Origin: Bacteroidales bacterium
GTDB lineage: Bacteria > Bacteroidota > Bacteroidia > Bacteroidales > UBA932
Assembly: GCA_029098505.1 (NCBI GenBank)
Contig: JAQXOE010000049.1
Coordinates: 16,053-80,052 of the forward strand
Length of the DNA stretch: 64,000 nt
Direction: 5' to 3'
The number at the start of each line of letters is the position of its first letter. The first letter of the stretch is position 1. The translations under genes were made by a program, and so were the position numbers. The notes below the pieces were generated by a model that had not been told where the DNA came from, did not search any database, and saw only the letters and a list, made by a program, of their open reading frames with translations. Shown piece by piece: positions 30,937 to 40,955 of this stretch.

Positions 30937-32310
30937 CTATAGTATGAAATTGGTGAAGAAAATCAGGAGGACGGCGGTCGGAGCCACCCATCTCATAAGG
31001 AAACGGAGCAGTTTGAACCACTTCAGATTGGATTTGAGAGTGCCTCCGTTGGTCAGTTCATCCCGCAAATCCTCCTCGGGCATCACCCAGCCGGAGAATA
31101 CAATGGAAAGGAAGCCTGAAAGGAGAAGCAGCACATTGGATGAAACCCAGTCGAAAAGATCGAATATGCTCATGTTGAAGATGGATACATCCTTGAGCAG
31201 TCCGAAGGACAATGAGCTGAAGATGCCCAGGAAGCCGATTACGCAGAAGGTGATGACAGAACCTGTGCTGCGCTTTATGCCGAAGTTTTCATCCAGATAG
31301 GCCACAACAACCTCGTACATACACATATTCGAGGTAAGGGCCGCTACAACTATGGTCAGGAAGAAAAGTATGCTGACAATGGAGCTGACAAAAGGCATAT
31401 TGACGGCCATCTTCGAGAACACAAAGGGTATGGACTGGAAAATGAGGCCAGGACCTGCTCCCGGTTCTATGTCCGCAGCAAAGACGGCTGGCATAATGGC
31501 GAAAGCAGCAAGTATGGCGAAGAGGAGGTCTGAAGTGGCTGAACCGAAGCCGGAAGCCACTAGATTCTCCTTCTTGCTGACATAGGAGCCGTAGGTGATG
31601 ATGGCACCCATTCCGAGCGAGAGCGAGTAAAAGCTCTGACCCAGCGCATAGGCGAAGGAGCGGGGCGTAATCGCCGAGAAATCAGGCGTCAGGAGATATT
31701 TGATGCCATCCTTCGAACCGGGGAGGGAGATGGAATAGACCATTATGACCAGTATCAGGACAAAGAGGGCAGGCATAGCATAGGTGCTGAATTTCTCAAT
31801 GCCCGAGCGTACGCCTCCGGCAATGACAAGGCCAGTCAAGGCAAGAAAAACAGCCGCCATAATGAGCGGAGTCCAGGTTTGGGAAATAAAGCTGCCGAAA
31901 AGGGCACTCGCCTCCTCCGGGGTGCTGCGCACGAAGACCAGTCCGCAGCTCTTGAAAAGGTACTCGAGAGACCAGCCTCCGACTACGCTGTAGTAGGATG
32001 CTATGACTATAGGAATGATAACCGGCAATATGCCTGCCGCTTTCCAGAAGCGGGATTTGGGAGCAAGCTTGGTCATAGCTCCGTATGCACTGGTTCCGCT
32101 CCTGCGGCCTATGCTGACCTCGGCAAGGAATATGGGAAGCGAGATGAGCATAGTGCAAAGCACATACATTATCACGAAAGCGGCTCCTCCGTGCTCCCCC
32201 ACCATATAAGGGAAACGCCAGATATTGCCCAGACCTATCGCAGCCCCGGCCATAGCCATTATGACGGCAAAGCGGTTGCCGAATTTTTCTCTTTCCTTCT
32301 TTTGGCTCAT
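30937..32310 (-). CDS. Sodium-dependent transporter, NSS/SNF family (tandem paralogue)
   Basis: NRFAVIMAMAGAAIGLGNIWRFPYMVGEHGGAAFV; adjacent paralogue. Confidence 0.93.
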   Translation of the reverse strand: MSQKKEREKFGNRFAVIMAMAGAAIGLGNIWRFPYMVGEHGGAAFVIMYVLCTMLISLPIFLAEVSIGRRSGTSAYGAMTKLAPKSRFWKAAGILPVIIPIVIASYYSVVGGWSLEYLFKSCGLVFVRSTPEEASALFGSFISQTWTPLIMAAVFLALTGLVIAGGVRSGIEKFSTYAMPALFVLILVIMVYSISLPGSKDGIKYLLTPDFSAITPRSFAYALGQSFYSLSLGMGAIITYGSYVSKKENLVASGFGSATSDLLFAILAAFAIMPAVFAADIEPGAGPGLIFQSIPFVFSKMAVNMPFVSSIVSILFFLTIVVAALTSNMCMYEVVVAYLDENFGIKRSTGSVITFCVIGFLGIFSSLSFGLLKDVSIFNMSIFDLFDWVSSNVLLLLSGFLSIVFSGWVMPEEDLRDELTNGGTLKSNLKWFKLLRFLMRWVAPTAVLLIFFTNFIL

Positions 32311-32394
32311 AATCAGAACACTACTACTTGGTAAGAACGCGCAAGATATCCCAAAAAATGCGGATATCCAACCCTGTGCGCATCAGGCTGAAGC

Positions 32395-32892
32395 TCAGAT
32401 TCTCGTGTAAGTCACGAATTCAAAGTCGAGACCGGATTTTTCATCGTGCAGGACAGCACTCCTCTCTCCGGCTATCCATTTCTCCGGGTCAATATCCGGG
32501 AAGAAAGTATCCGCATCATCGACCTTCGTATGCACTTCAGTGATGAACAGCCTGTCCGCACTTTCCATTGCCGCTGCATAGAGCTGGCCTCCGCCTATCA
32601 CGAAACAGCGCCCGTCCGCGGGAACCAAGCCTTCCGCAATGGTGAATGCCTCCTCCAGGCTGCCTGCCTGCAATACCCCTTCGGGAGCATCGAAGCCCCT
32701 GGTAACCACTATATTGGTCCTTTTCGGCAAGGGTCGGCCCAGGGACTCATAGGTCCTGCGTCCCATTATCACCGGATGCTCCGAGCTTAGGCTCTTAAAG
32801 CGCTTCAAGTCTTCGGAGATGTGCCAGGGCAGGTCATTGCCCCTGCCTATGGCCATATTATCGGCCACGGCCACTATTATGCATCTTTCCAT
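32395..32892 (-). CDS. folA: Dihydrofolate reductase
   Basis: MERCIIVAVADNMAIGRGNDLPWHISEDLKRFKSLSSEHPVIMGRRTYESLGRPLPKRTNIVVTR. Start moved to the ATG at 32892; the longer ORF would overlap thyA. Confidence 0.95.
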   Translation of the reverse strand: MERCIIVAVADNMAIGRGNDLPWHISEDLKRFKSLSSEHPVIMGRRTYESLGRPLPKRTNIVVTRGFDAPEGVLQAGSLEEAFTIAEGLVPADGRCFVIGGGQLYAAAMESADRLFITEVHTKVDDADTFFPDIDPEKWIAGERSAVLHDEKSGLDFEFVTYTRI

Positions 32893-32905
32893 ATTGTCAC
32901 ATATT

Positions 32906-33700
32906 TCAGACCGCAACCGGAGCCTTGATGGCCGGCCACGGGTCATAGTCTTCGAGAGTAAAATCCTCGTACTTGAAATCGAACACGCTCTTCACTTCGG
33001 GATTCAGCTTCATCTTCGGCAGGCGGCGCGGCTCACGCGAAAGCTGAAGGTCAACCTGCTCGAAATGATTGAGATAAATATGAGTGTCTCCCGTTGTATG
33101 AATGAACTCCCCGGGCTCCAGCCCGCATTCCTGCGCTATCATCATAGTCAGCAGAGCATATGAAGCAATGTTGAACGGAACGCCCAGGAAAGTGTCCGCA
33201 CTGCGCTGGTAGAGCTGGCAGGAGAGACGGCCATCGGCCACATAGAACTGGAAGAGGCAATGGCAAGGAGGGAGGGCCATCCTGTCCACCTCTCCCGGAT
33301 TCCAGGCCGTGACCAGCATACGCCTCGAGTCCGGATGATTCTTTATCATATTGATAAGCTCAGAGAGCTGGTCTATCGAGCGTCCGTCAGGAGCTGGCCA
33401 GCTGCGCCATTGATGCCCGTAAACGGGACCGAGTTCGCCGTTTTCGTCCGCCCATTCATCCCATATGGTCACCTTGTGGTCCTGAAGATACTTTACATTG
33501 GTATCTCCCGAAATGAACCAGAGGAGTTCGTAGATAATGGACTTCAGATGCACCTTCTTTGTAGTAAGGAGGGGAAAACCCTCCTGAAGATTGAAGCGCA
33601 TCTGATAGCCGAAGACGCTCTGGGTACCTACGCCTGTACGGTCTGTCTTAACGGTGCCGTGTTCCCTTATATGGCGGAGAAGGTCAAGGTATTGCTTCAT
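32906..33700 (-). CDS. thyA: Thymidylate synthase
   Basis: 264 aa; [30 protein letters not shown] catalytic Cys; [18 protein letters not shown]. Confidence 0.98.
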   Translation of the reverse strand: MKQYLDLLRHIREHGTVKTDRTGVGTQSVFGYQMRFNLQEGFPLLTTKKVHLKSIIYELLWFISGDTNVKYLQDHKVTIWDEWADENGELGPVYGHQWRSWPAPDGRSIDQLSELINMIKNHPDSRRMLVTAWNPGEVDRMALPPCHCLFQFYVADGRLSCQLYQRSADTFLGVPFNIASYALLTMMIAQECGLEPGEFIHTTGDTHIYLNHFEQVDLQLSREPRRLPKMKLNPEVKSVFDFKYEDFTLEDYDPWPAIKAPVAV

Positions 33701-33702
33701 AG

Positions 33703-34752
33703 CTAAATGGTTCTGAATGAGAATATTATAGCCTCTTCGTACACTTCGCCAGGGTTCAGGCGCGTGCTCGGATACTCCGGCTTGTTAGGAGAGTCCGGAT
33801 AGTGCTGGCACTCGAGCGCCACACCGTCGTTATTCCTGTATACGTGGCCGTTCTTGCCCTGAGGGCAGCCGGAGAGCCAGTTTCCGGTATATACCTGTAT
33901 GCCCGGATGGGTGGTGAAGAGTTCCACGAGGCGACCGCTCTTCTCCGACCAGAGCTTGGCTGCAGCCTGCAGCTGTCCCTCTTCCGCTCCGTCTATCACC
34001 CAGCAATGGTCATAGCCGCTTCCGATTCTGAGGGCTTCGAAGTCTGCGCGGATATCCCGGCCTATTGGCTTGGCATTGACAAAGTCCATAGGCGTACCCG
34101 CAACGGGCTCGCTGTCGCCAAGAGGAATCTGGCTGTCATCGGTAGGAAGATATTCCGAACAGTTCAGTTTGAGCATATGGTCGAGTATGCTTCCGCTGCC
34201 CTCCCCGTCCAGGTTGAAATACACGTGGTTGGTGAGGTTAACGTGGGTAGGGGCGTCGCACTCGGCTGTGAAACTGAGCTTGAGCTCGTTGTCCTCGCTC
34301 CACTCATAATGGGCAATGACTTTCAGATTGCCCGGATAGCCCATTTCGCCATCCTCAGAGAAATACATAAACTCGATTGCATCAGCCTCGATACGGCTCT
34401 CCCAGACCTGGTTCTGGAAGCCCTGGGGGCCTCCGTGAAGATGATTGGGACCGTTGTTCACAGGAAGGCTGTACTCCACTCCGTCTATGCTGAAACTGCC
34501 CCTGGCAATACGGTTGGCAAAACGACCCGGACACTTGCCCGCGCAAGGGCCGTCTCCCATATAGGACATAGCCTCAGGATAGCCCAGGACCACGTCAGCG
34601 AGCTTGCCGTCCCTGTCCGGGACCATAATGGAAACAATGGCTGCGCCAAGATTGCTGAGGGTCACGCTGGCACCCTTGGAATTGGTGAGGGTGTATTTGT
34701 AAACGGTCTTTCCGTCAGGGGTCTGTGCCCAAACTTCCTTCTTGATATCCAT
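33703..34752 (-). CDS. galM: Aldose 1-epimerase
   Basis: 349 aa; [43 protein letters not shown]. Confidence 0.94.
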   Translation of the reverse strand: MDIKKEVWAQTPDGKTVYKYTLTNSKGASVTLSNLGAAIVSIMVPDRDGKLADVVLGYPEAMSYMGDGPCAGKCPGRFANRIARGSFSIDGVEYSLPVNNGPNHLHGGPQGFQNQVWESRIEADAIEFMYFSEDGEMGYPGNLKVIAHYEWSEDNELKLSFTAECDAPTHVNLTNHVYFNLDGEGSGSILDHMLKLNCSEYLPTDDSQIPLGDSEPVAGTPMDFVNAKPIGRDIRADFEALRIGSGYDHCWVIDGAEEGQLQAAAKLWSEKSGRLVELFTTHPGIQVYTGNWLSGCPQGKNGHVYRNNDGVALECQHYPDSPNKPEYPSTRLNPGEVYEEAIIFSFRTI

Positions 34753-34760
34753 AGTATTTG

Positions 34761-35732
34761 TTATTTATTGATTTCCAATGTGTTGATGAATCCCAGCACC
34801 CTTTCCTGAGGAGCATCCTTCATCAGGACCTTCTTCTCGGAGTCGAGCAGATAGAGCGACGGTATGGCGCGCACATTGTAACTGACGCTCTCCCGTATGC
34901 TGAACTCAGGATCGTAACCACTGCTCCAGTTCTTGGGGTATTGCCCAGAATAGGCCTTCCAGGCGGCAATGTCCTCGTCGATATACACGTTTACGACAGC
35001 CAGGCGGCCGCTTTCGATGAGGTTGTCGAGTTTTCCTATGGAGCGGAGCTGGGCTATGATTTCCTTGCAGGCCGAGCAATCTGGGTTCGAGAAGAAGAGC
35101 AGGGTGTAATCGGCCTTGTTGTCATAAAGCCTGTGGCTGCGTCCCCCGGCATCGACATAGCGGAAATCAGCTGCAGGACTGCCTGTCCTGTTGAGGGAGC
35201 ATAATCCGGCCGTGTACTCATAGGATGGCTTCAGGAGAGGATCGGTCAGCTCGGATGAGGCCAGTTTGCCTGCGTAGTGGCCATAGAGGTCCTCGTTTCG
35301 GTAAGGGGAGTTGGGGTCATAGAGATATTTCTCCATCAGGCTGCTGAAACGGCTGAAAATGTTCGAGCTGGAATCAGCCAGTTCTGAGGCCTCCAGGCGT
35401 GGGAAAAGCCCGTCGATGCAAGACAGGGCCCGGGCGGCGTCCATATTGCCCAGAATCCCTATCCAAGTGGCGAAATTGCCCTCGAACTCATCGGCTTTCA
35501 CGCCGGCAACGGTCAGGGAGTCGCAGAGGAAGTCACCCTCCTGGGAGAGAAAACGGTCCCAGAAGTGGTCGGCCGCATAATCTGCCCTCTGCTCCCCTTC
35601 GAGCATTGAGGGCATCTGAATCTGGGGGAAAGCCCGAAGAAGCGGCCCGGCAGCCTTCTTGCCGGTACCGGTGCAGGAGCAGATTGTCGCCGCTATTATG
35701 GCGATGGTCAAATAATCAGTCTTCCTTTTCAT
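34761..35732 (-). CDS. Thioredoxin-fold lipoprotein (DUF5106-like)
   Basis: Lipobox ICSC; C-terminal TLLFFSNPDCSACKEIIAQLRSIGKL thioredoxin-like CxxC; ATG at 35732. Confidence 0.75.
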   Translation of the reverse strand: MKRKTDYLTIAIIAATICSCTGTGKKAAGPLLRAFPQIQMPSMLEGEQRADYAADHFWDRFLSQEGDFLCDSLTVAGVKADEFEGNFATWIGILGNMDAARALSCIDGLFPRLEASELADSSSNIFSRFSSLMEKYLYDPNSPYRNEDLYGHYAGKLASSELTDPLLKPSYEYTAGLCSLNRTGSPAADFRYVDAGGRSHRLYDNKADYTLLFFSNPDCSACKEIIAQLRSIGKLDNLIESGRLAVVNVYIDEDIAAWKAYSGQYPKNWSSGYDPEFSIRESVSYNVRAIPSLYLLDSEKKVLMKDAPQERVLGFINTLEINK

Positions 35733-37479
35733 CGAGCATAGCTTCTGAAACGTTGATAATGAAATCACCTATGCGCTCAAGTTCATTGACAATGTCCATA
35801 AAGAAGACGCAGGTAGTATATTGGTAGGCATCCTTGTCGATGCTGAGTATGCTTTCCTCACGAAGGCTGTTGCGGTAAACGTTGATATTATATTCCGCGT
35901 CCTGGGCGTTCCGTACGTCGTTCAGGTGGAGATGGGCAGCGCGCAGGTTCTGGAGCATAGCAGCATAAGCCTTGTCCACGAGGTCGAGCATACGGTTCAG
36001 CTTACGCAGCATAGGCTCGTCGAAGAACTTGCCGTGGACGTGGGTGCGCTTGAGCATCCTTCCTATAGTCTCACCTGAATCTCCGAGGCTCTCCAGTTCT
36101 CCTATGATTTTGTATATGCTTTTCATCCTGAGGGAGGTAGCCAAGCTGATTTCCCCTTTCTGCACCTCGTTCAGGTATGCAGCTATCTGATACTCCATCC
36201 TATCAGCAAGCCGCTCATATTCAACAAGTTCATTGTTTATATCCTCGAACTTTTCCGGGTCGGGCTCATTGATGGCCCTGCGAATGACCCCATATCCTTT
36301 ATAGCAGATTTCCGCGAAATGTACCACCTCCTGACGGGCTGAATCTATGGAAAGTTCAGCCGTGCCAATAGGACCGCCCGAGATGAACTTGAAACTGAAA
36401 TCCTCCTGTTCACCATCCTGCCTTGAAGGCACCATCCAAGTCACCAGCTTCTCGATTTGAGGAACGAACCAAATGAGTATCAAGGTGTTGATAATGTTGA
36501 AAAGGGAGTGGAGCATCGCCACAACGTAGGGCAATGATGCCACGAGTGCCTCACGGGTAGCAGGGTCGGTGCTTTTGAAGTCGGTAAGCACAGGGTCAGG
36601 AAAGCCTAAGCAGGTCACAAGACGGGCAATGAGCCTGAGGAACCAGGGAAAGAGACAGAATACCCAGGTGACTCCGAAGATATTGAAGAGCATATGCGCG
36701 CGAGCAGTTCTCTTCGCTGAGACATTGGCCACCGATGCGGCAATATTGGAAGTTATCGTGGTTCCTATATTCTCTCCGAGAACCATAGCTGCAGCCATAT
36801 AGAAAGGAATGACATCAAGGCTTACGAGAGTCATCGTAAGGGCCATCGTGGCGGCCGACGACTGCATCATCAAAGTCATAACTGCGCCTATCACCATAAA
36901 AAGCAGGACCGAACCCATAGGAGCATCGGCATAATATGGTCCAAAATGGGTGAGAGGTCTAAGGAAATCCCTGAAGGAATCGCCGGCAAGAATGGCGGTG
37001 GAAGTTTCCTTGAGTGTAGTCAGACCCAGAAACAGCAGGGCGAAACCCATTATGAACTCGCCTATGTTCTTGCTCTTCTTGGAGGACTTCGAGAGAAAGA
37101 CGAAGGCTACGAACATCAGCGGGACGGCAATGGCTCCGAGGCTGAAACTGCCCTCCCCGAAGGAAAGTGCGAAAATCCAGGCAGTGACCGTAGTGCCTAT
37201 ATTGGCTCCCATTATGACTCCTATGGCATTGGCCAATGAAAGAAGGCCTGCATTCACGAAACTTACGAGCATCAGGGTGGTGGCGGTGGAGGATTGGACA
37301 AGGGCGGTCACCACAATACCCGTCAGGACCCTTTTGAAGGCATTGGAAGTCATTGAAGCCATAAACTGCCTCAACTTCTCACCCGCCATTTTCTGGAGAC
37401 CTCCACTCATCAGGGACATTCCGTAAAGGAACATTCCTATCGAACCGAGCATAGTCAGGACTTGCAGTATTGAGGCCAT
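35716..37479 (-). CDS. Na/Pi cotransporter family protein (with C-terminal PhoU-like helical region)
   Basis: 587 aa; GMFLYGMSLMSGGLQKMAGEKLRQ; VTALVQSSTATTLMLVSFVNAG; second QSSAATMALTMTLVS repeat. Confidence 0.93.
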   Translation of the reverse strand: MASILQVLTMLGSIGMFLYGMSLMSGGLQKMAGEKLRQFMASMTSNAFKRVLTGIVVTALVQSSTATTLMLVSFVNAGLLSLANAIGVIMGANIGTTVTAWIFALSFGEGSFSLGAIAVPLMFVAFVFLSKSSKKSKNIGEFIMGFALLFLGLTTLKETSTAILAGDSFRDFLRPLTHFGPYYADAPMGSVLLFMVIGAVMTLMMQSSAATMALTMTLVSLDVIPFYMAAAMVLGENIGTTITSNIAASVANVSAKRTARAHMLFNIFGVTWVFCLFPWFLRLIARLVTCLGFPDPVLTDFKSTDPATREALVASLPYVVAMLHSLFNIINTLILIWFVPQIEKLVTWMVPSRQDGEQEDFSFKFISGGPIGTAELSIDSARQEVVHFAEICYKGYGVIRRAINEPDPEKFEDINNELVEYERLADRMEYQIAAYLNEVQKGEISLATSLRMKSIYKIIGELESLGDSGETIGRMLKRTHVHGKFFDEPMLRKLNRMLDLVDKAYAAMLQNLRAAHLHLNDVRNAQDAEYNINVYRNSLREESILSIDKDAYQYTTCVFFMDIVNELERIGDFIINVSEAMLDEKED

Positions 37480-37570
37480 AAGTATTATTTGACAAACAAT
37501 CGCGTGAAGTTACGATTTTTGAGCTAGTTTCGCAACCGGGTTAGAGAAAGTTTTAGTAGCTTTGTCCCGT

Positions 37571-40500
37571 ATGAAGCGACAATTTCCTTACATATTGGCT
37601 CTTAGCCTCCTGCTCCCAATAGCCGCGCGCGCCCAGTTCTATACCGCTGGCAATGACCAGGGTTCCCTGCGCTGGGAGAGTTTCCGCACAGAAGACTTCA
37701 AACTGATCTACCCCAAAGGGGCGGATTCCCTGGCCCGGGTTTATGCTTATAAACTGGAGCAGTACAAATATGATGTCGGAAGGAGTGCCGGGGCATACCC
37801 GAACCAGAACTTCCGCAGGCCTCTGCCCGTTGTTCTGCACGTCCAGACTGCACATTCGAACGGCAGTGTCAACTGGCTTCCACAGGGGATGAACTTCTAT
37901 ACCCTGCCCGATGCCCTCTCACCCGACGTATTGCCTTGGGAAGATATGCTCGCCATACACGAATCCCGCCACGCAGCACAGCTTCAACTGGCCGGCAGCA
38001 AGGGTTTCAAAGGCTTCAAGGCCGTCAGCGGTGACCTTTTCGGAGCCGCTCTCAGCGCCCTTTATCCGAGCGACTGGTTCCTGGAGGGAGATGCCGTGGT
38101 GGCCGAGACGGGATTGACAGCTTCGGGACGCGGAAGGTCAGCGGACTTTCTGGAGTACTATCGCGCAGCCTTCGATGAGGGCGACTACAGGAACTGGTAC
38201 AGATGGAGATACGGTTCATACAGGCATTTCACGCCCGACCACTACAAAATCGGCTACCTGACCCTGGGAGGAGCGCGCTATCTCTATGATGAGCCGAACT
38301 TCAGCGCCATTTATTTTGACAATACCCACGGCAAGTTCTTCCCCCTCGCATTCGATGCTCTGAACAAGACCTTCAAGCAGGTATCCGGGAAGAAGCTCAA
38401 GGTGGTCTGGAACGAGATTGCCGCAGCCCAGGACAGCATCTGGAAGGAGGACATCGCGTCGAGAGGAGAGTTCGCACAAAGGGAGCGGGTCAGCCCCGAA
38501 GCGAGGAGATTCACCCAATATACCGGCACCACGGCCCTCCAGGGGCAGCTTTACTCGATACGCAAGGGCATTGCCAGCGGCTATCATCTGGTCCGCATAG
38601 GCGATGACGGCAGCGTCAGCACTCTCAGGCCTTTCGCGTCAATGACCAGCGCCCTGATGGCCTCGGAGAGCGACGGGCGCATCTATTGGAGCGAAGTGGT
38701 TCCCGACAGGCGCTGGAGCCTGAAAGGAAGCTCGCGCATACGCTTCTATGATAACAATACCGGTGCGACACGGACCCTAAGCCGCCGGGGAAGGCTGTAC
38801 AATCCGGCCCCGAACGGCGATGGAAGCCTCCTCTCGGTGACGGGCTATCCCCAAAACGGCGGCTCGGAGATTCTCGTGCTGGACAGTTTCTTTGGCAATG
38901 AGACTATGAGCTACAAGGCTCCGGACCATATCCAGTTAGTGGAAAGCGCCTGGCTGGGGGACAGAATCGTCGCAAGCGGCTTGTCGGCAGACGGTTTCGG
39001 ATTATATGACGTAAGCGGAGGCTTCAGCACCCTGCTAGAACCCCGTCAGGCCAAGATAAAGCAGCTGCGATGCCAGGACGGGAAGCTCTACTTCGTCAGC
39101 GACAGGTCCGGAGTGAACGAGCTATACAGACTCGATGCGTCAGGAGTCATCCAACTCTCCAACAACAGGCTTGGAGCTTCCGATTTCGTGGTCTGCGGCG
39201 ACAGCCTGTACTTTTCTGCCCTAACTGCTGAAGAAAGGGCCATTTACAAGGCTCCAATTAACGGTCCCGGACGCATTGACTACGGCGAACTCTATAAACA
39301 CCCCATTGCAGAAGCCCTTTCGAGGCAGGAGGCAGCACTGGCGGCAGCTGACGGGAAGGTGGCATTGGGAGCGGGCAATGACATTGCCATAAGTGATGCA
39401 CGCTCATACAACAAACTCCTGCATCTCTTCAAGCTGCATTCCTGGCTGCCACTTTACGTGGATTTTGACGAGACGGCCAACCTGAGTTTCGAGACCCTGA
39501 CCACAAACATAGGAGCGGGAGCGACAGCCTTTTTCCAAAATGAACTCGGCACTGCTTACGGCAGCCTTGGAGTTTCAGCCACAAGACCTTACAACGCATT
39601 GACAGATGCCAAGGAGTGGAGGCCGGGAGTACACGCCAGATTTACCTATACCGGCCGTTACCCCGTGCTCAAGCTTAGCGCAGATTTGGGGAACAGCCAT
39701 CCTTATCAGTATATGCTGAATACTTACAGCTACGGAGGAACAAAGTATATTTCTCTCAAATGCAAGGAGTTGCAGCATCCTTCAGCTTTGCTCAGCGCCA
39801 AAGTTTATGTGCCTTTCAACTTTTCTGGAGGCGGTTGGCAAAGAGGATTCATCCCCCAGATCAAGGCCGCGCTGTCGAATGATTTCATCAATACCAGCAT
39901 CATTGAGAACAAGGTGGTGCAGCTGATGGGAGAGAAGAAGGGAGCCGCGCTGCTTTTCAGCGGTCTGACTCCGGGAGAAGCGGTGATGCTGGGTCGTGTG
40001 ACTGCCAGCGTACGCGCATATTCAGTTCTTGCCACCCCGGGCAGCAGGAAATATCCGCGCTTCGGCGCTGGAGGCGAGCTGGGATACTCATTGCGTCCTG
40101 CCCTTGGCAGTTACTTTACTCCAGACATGTATTTCAATATTTACGGCTATCTGCCGGGAGTGATGGACACGCACGGTATGAGGCTTGCCCTCCTCGGCCA
40201 GTACCAGTTCAAGGGAGCCTTCAAGGACCCTTACCTGCGCGTACTCCCACGCGGATTCAGCGCCGAATATGACCTCAACCAGTATCTTTCGGCAAGATAT
40301 CCTCTCCAGACTGTTTTCAATCTGGACTACGACCTGCCTGTGGTGAATCTCGACTGGGCTGGGCTGGGAAGATTGGCATACATAAAGAGCGTGGATCTGA
40401 GGCCGCACTTTGACTTTGCACTCTACGGCGGCTCGGAGAAATATGCAGAAGCATCATTGTTCAGCGTCGGAAGCGAATTGTGTCTGAATCTCGGCAACCT

Positions 40501-40639
40501 GGCCTGGGTACCGTATGATACACGTATTGGCCTCAGCTACTCCTTCAACGGAGGCTCATTGTGGGCGGATATGACGAAAAATGGCGTCTCTTCGCAGGGA
40601 CACCATCATATAGGCTTCGTTTTCAGCGTTAATCTTTAA
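37571..40639 (+). CDS. Secreted multidomain protein: N-terminal gluzincin (HESRH...WFLEG) plus TolB/PD40-like propeller plus C-terminal outer-membrane beta-barrel
   Basis: Signal peptide (ILALSLLLPIAARAQ); HESRH at 37958-37972 then SDWFLEGDAVVAE; KLYFVSDRSGVNELYRLDASG propeller repeat; alternating amphipathic C-terminus ending HIGFVFSVNL. Confidence 0.7.
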   Translation: MKRQFPYILALSLLLPIAARAQFYTAGNDQGSLRWESFRTEDFKLIYPKGADSLARVYAYKLEQYKYDVGRSAGAYPNQNFRRPLPVVLHVQTAHSNGSVNWLPQGMNFYTLPDALSPDVLPWEDMLAIHESRHAAQLQLAGSKGFKGFKAVSGDLFGAALSALYPSDWFLEGDAVVAETGLTASGRGRSADFLEYYRAAFDEGDYRNWYRWRYGSYRHFTPDHYKIGYLTLGGARYLYDEPNFSAIYFDNTHGKFFPLAFDALNKTFKQVSGKKLKVVWNEIAAAQDSIWKEDIASRGEFAQRERVSPEARRFTQYTGTTALQGQLYSIRKGIASGYHLVRIGDDGSVSTLRPFASMTSALMASESDGRIYWSEVVPDRRWSLKGSSRIRFYDNNTGATRTLSRRGRLYNPAPNGDGSLLSVTGYPQNGGSEILVLDSFFGNETMSYKAPDHIQLVESAWLGDRIVASGLSADGFGLYDVSGGFSTLLEPRQAKIKQLRCQDGKLYFVSDRSGVNELYRLDASGVIQLSNNRLGASDFVVCGDSLYFSALTAEERAIYKAPINGPGRIDYGELYKHPIAEALSRQEAALAAADGKVALGAGNDIAISDARSYNKLLHLFKLHSWLPLYVDFDETANLSFETLTTNIGAGATAFFQNELGTAYGSLGVSATRPYNALTDAKEWRPGVHARFTYTGRYPVLKLSADLGNSHPYQYMLNTYSYGGTKYISLKCKELQHPSALLSAKVYVPFNFSGGGWQRGFIPQIKAALSNDFINTSIIENKVVQLMGEKKGAALLFSGLTPGEAVMLGRVTASVRAYSVLATPGSRKYPRFGAGGELGYSLRPALGSYFTPDMYFNIYGYLPGVMDTHGMRLALLGQYQFKGAFKDPYLRVLPRGFSAEYDLNQYLSARYPLQTVFNLDYDLPVVNLDWAGLGRLAYIKSVDLRPHFDFALYGGSEKYAEASLFSVGSELCLNLGNLAWVPYDTRIGLSYSFNGGSLWADMTKNGVSSQGHHHIGFVFSVNL

Positions 40640-40911
40640 TGCCTGTCGACCCATTTCCAAAGGGCATACATCAGGGCTCCCCAGACGAAGAAGAGCACTA
40701 TTGCCAGCCAAGTGGGCAATTGGGAGTCGTAAGCGTCATCCCTCACATATTTGTCGAAACCCGGTATGTCGGCATAGTAATAGGCTCCTGCGCCGAAGTC
40801 CAGGCCTTCCACCAATCCCAGCCCGTTCGCCATAATATAGACAGCGGCAATACAAATGACCACCGCCAGAATGACGGTGATCACTTTGAAAATTTTCTTT
40901 CTGTCAGACAT
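40636..40911 (-). CDS. Small two-TM hypothetical membrane protein (91 aa)
   Basis: N- and C-terminal hydrophobic helices; stop codon overlaps the convergent gene's stop in TTAA. Confidence 0.65.
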   Translation of the reverse strand: MSDRKKIFKVITVILAVVICIAAVYIMANGLGLVEGLDFGAGAYYYADIPGFDKYVRDDAYDSQLPTWLAIVLFFVWGALMYALWKWVDRH

Positions 40912-40955
40912 TTCGCTATTGTCGGCAAAGAAATTCTCCAGTTAAGTTCTCCGCT

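Noticed and set aside
32345-32368. GATATCC...GGATATC inverted repeat in the folA-transporter gap
   Set aside because: Only 7 bp with a 10-nt loop and no U-tract; could be a weak terminator or chance.
33802-34809. 335-aa plus-strand ORF opposite galM
   Set aside because: Fully antisense to a confidently identified aldose 1-epimerase; no homologous motif.
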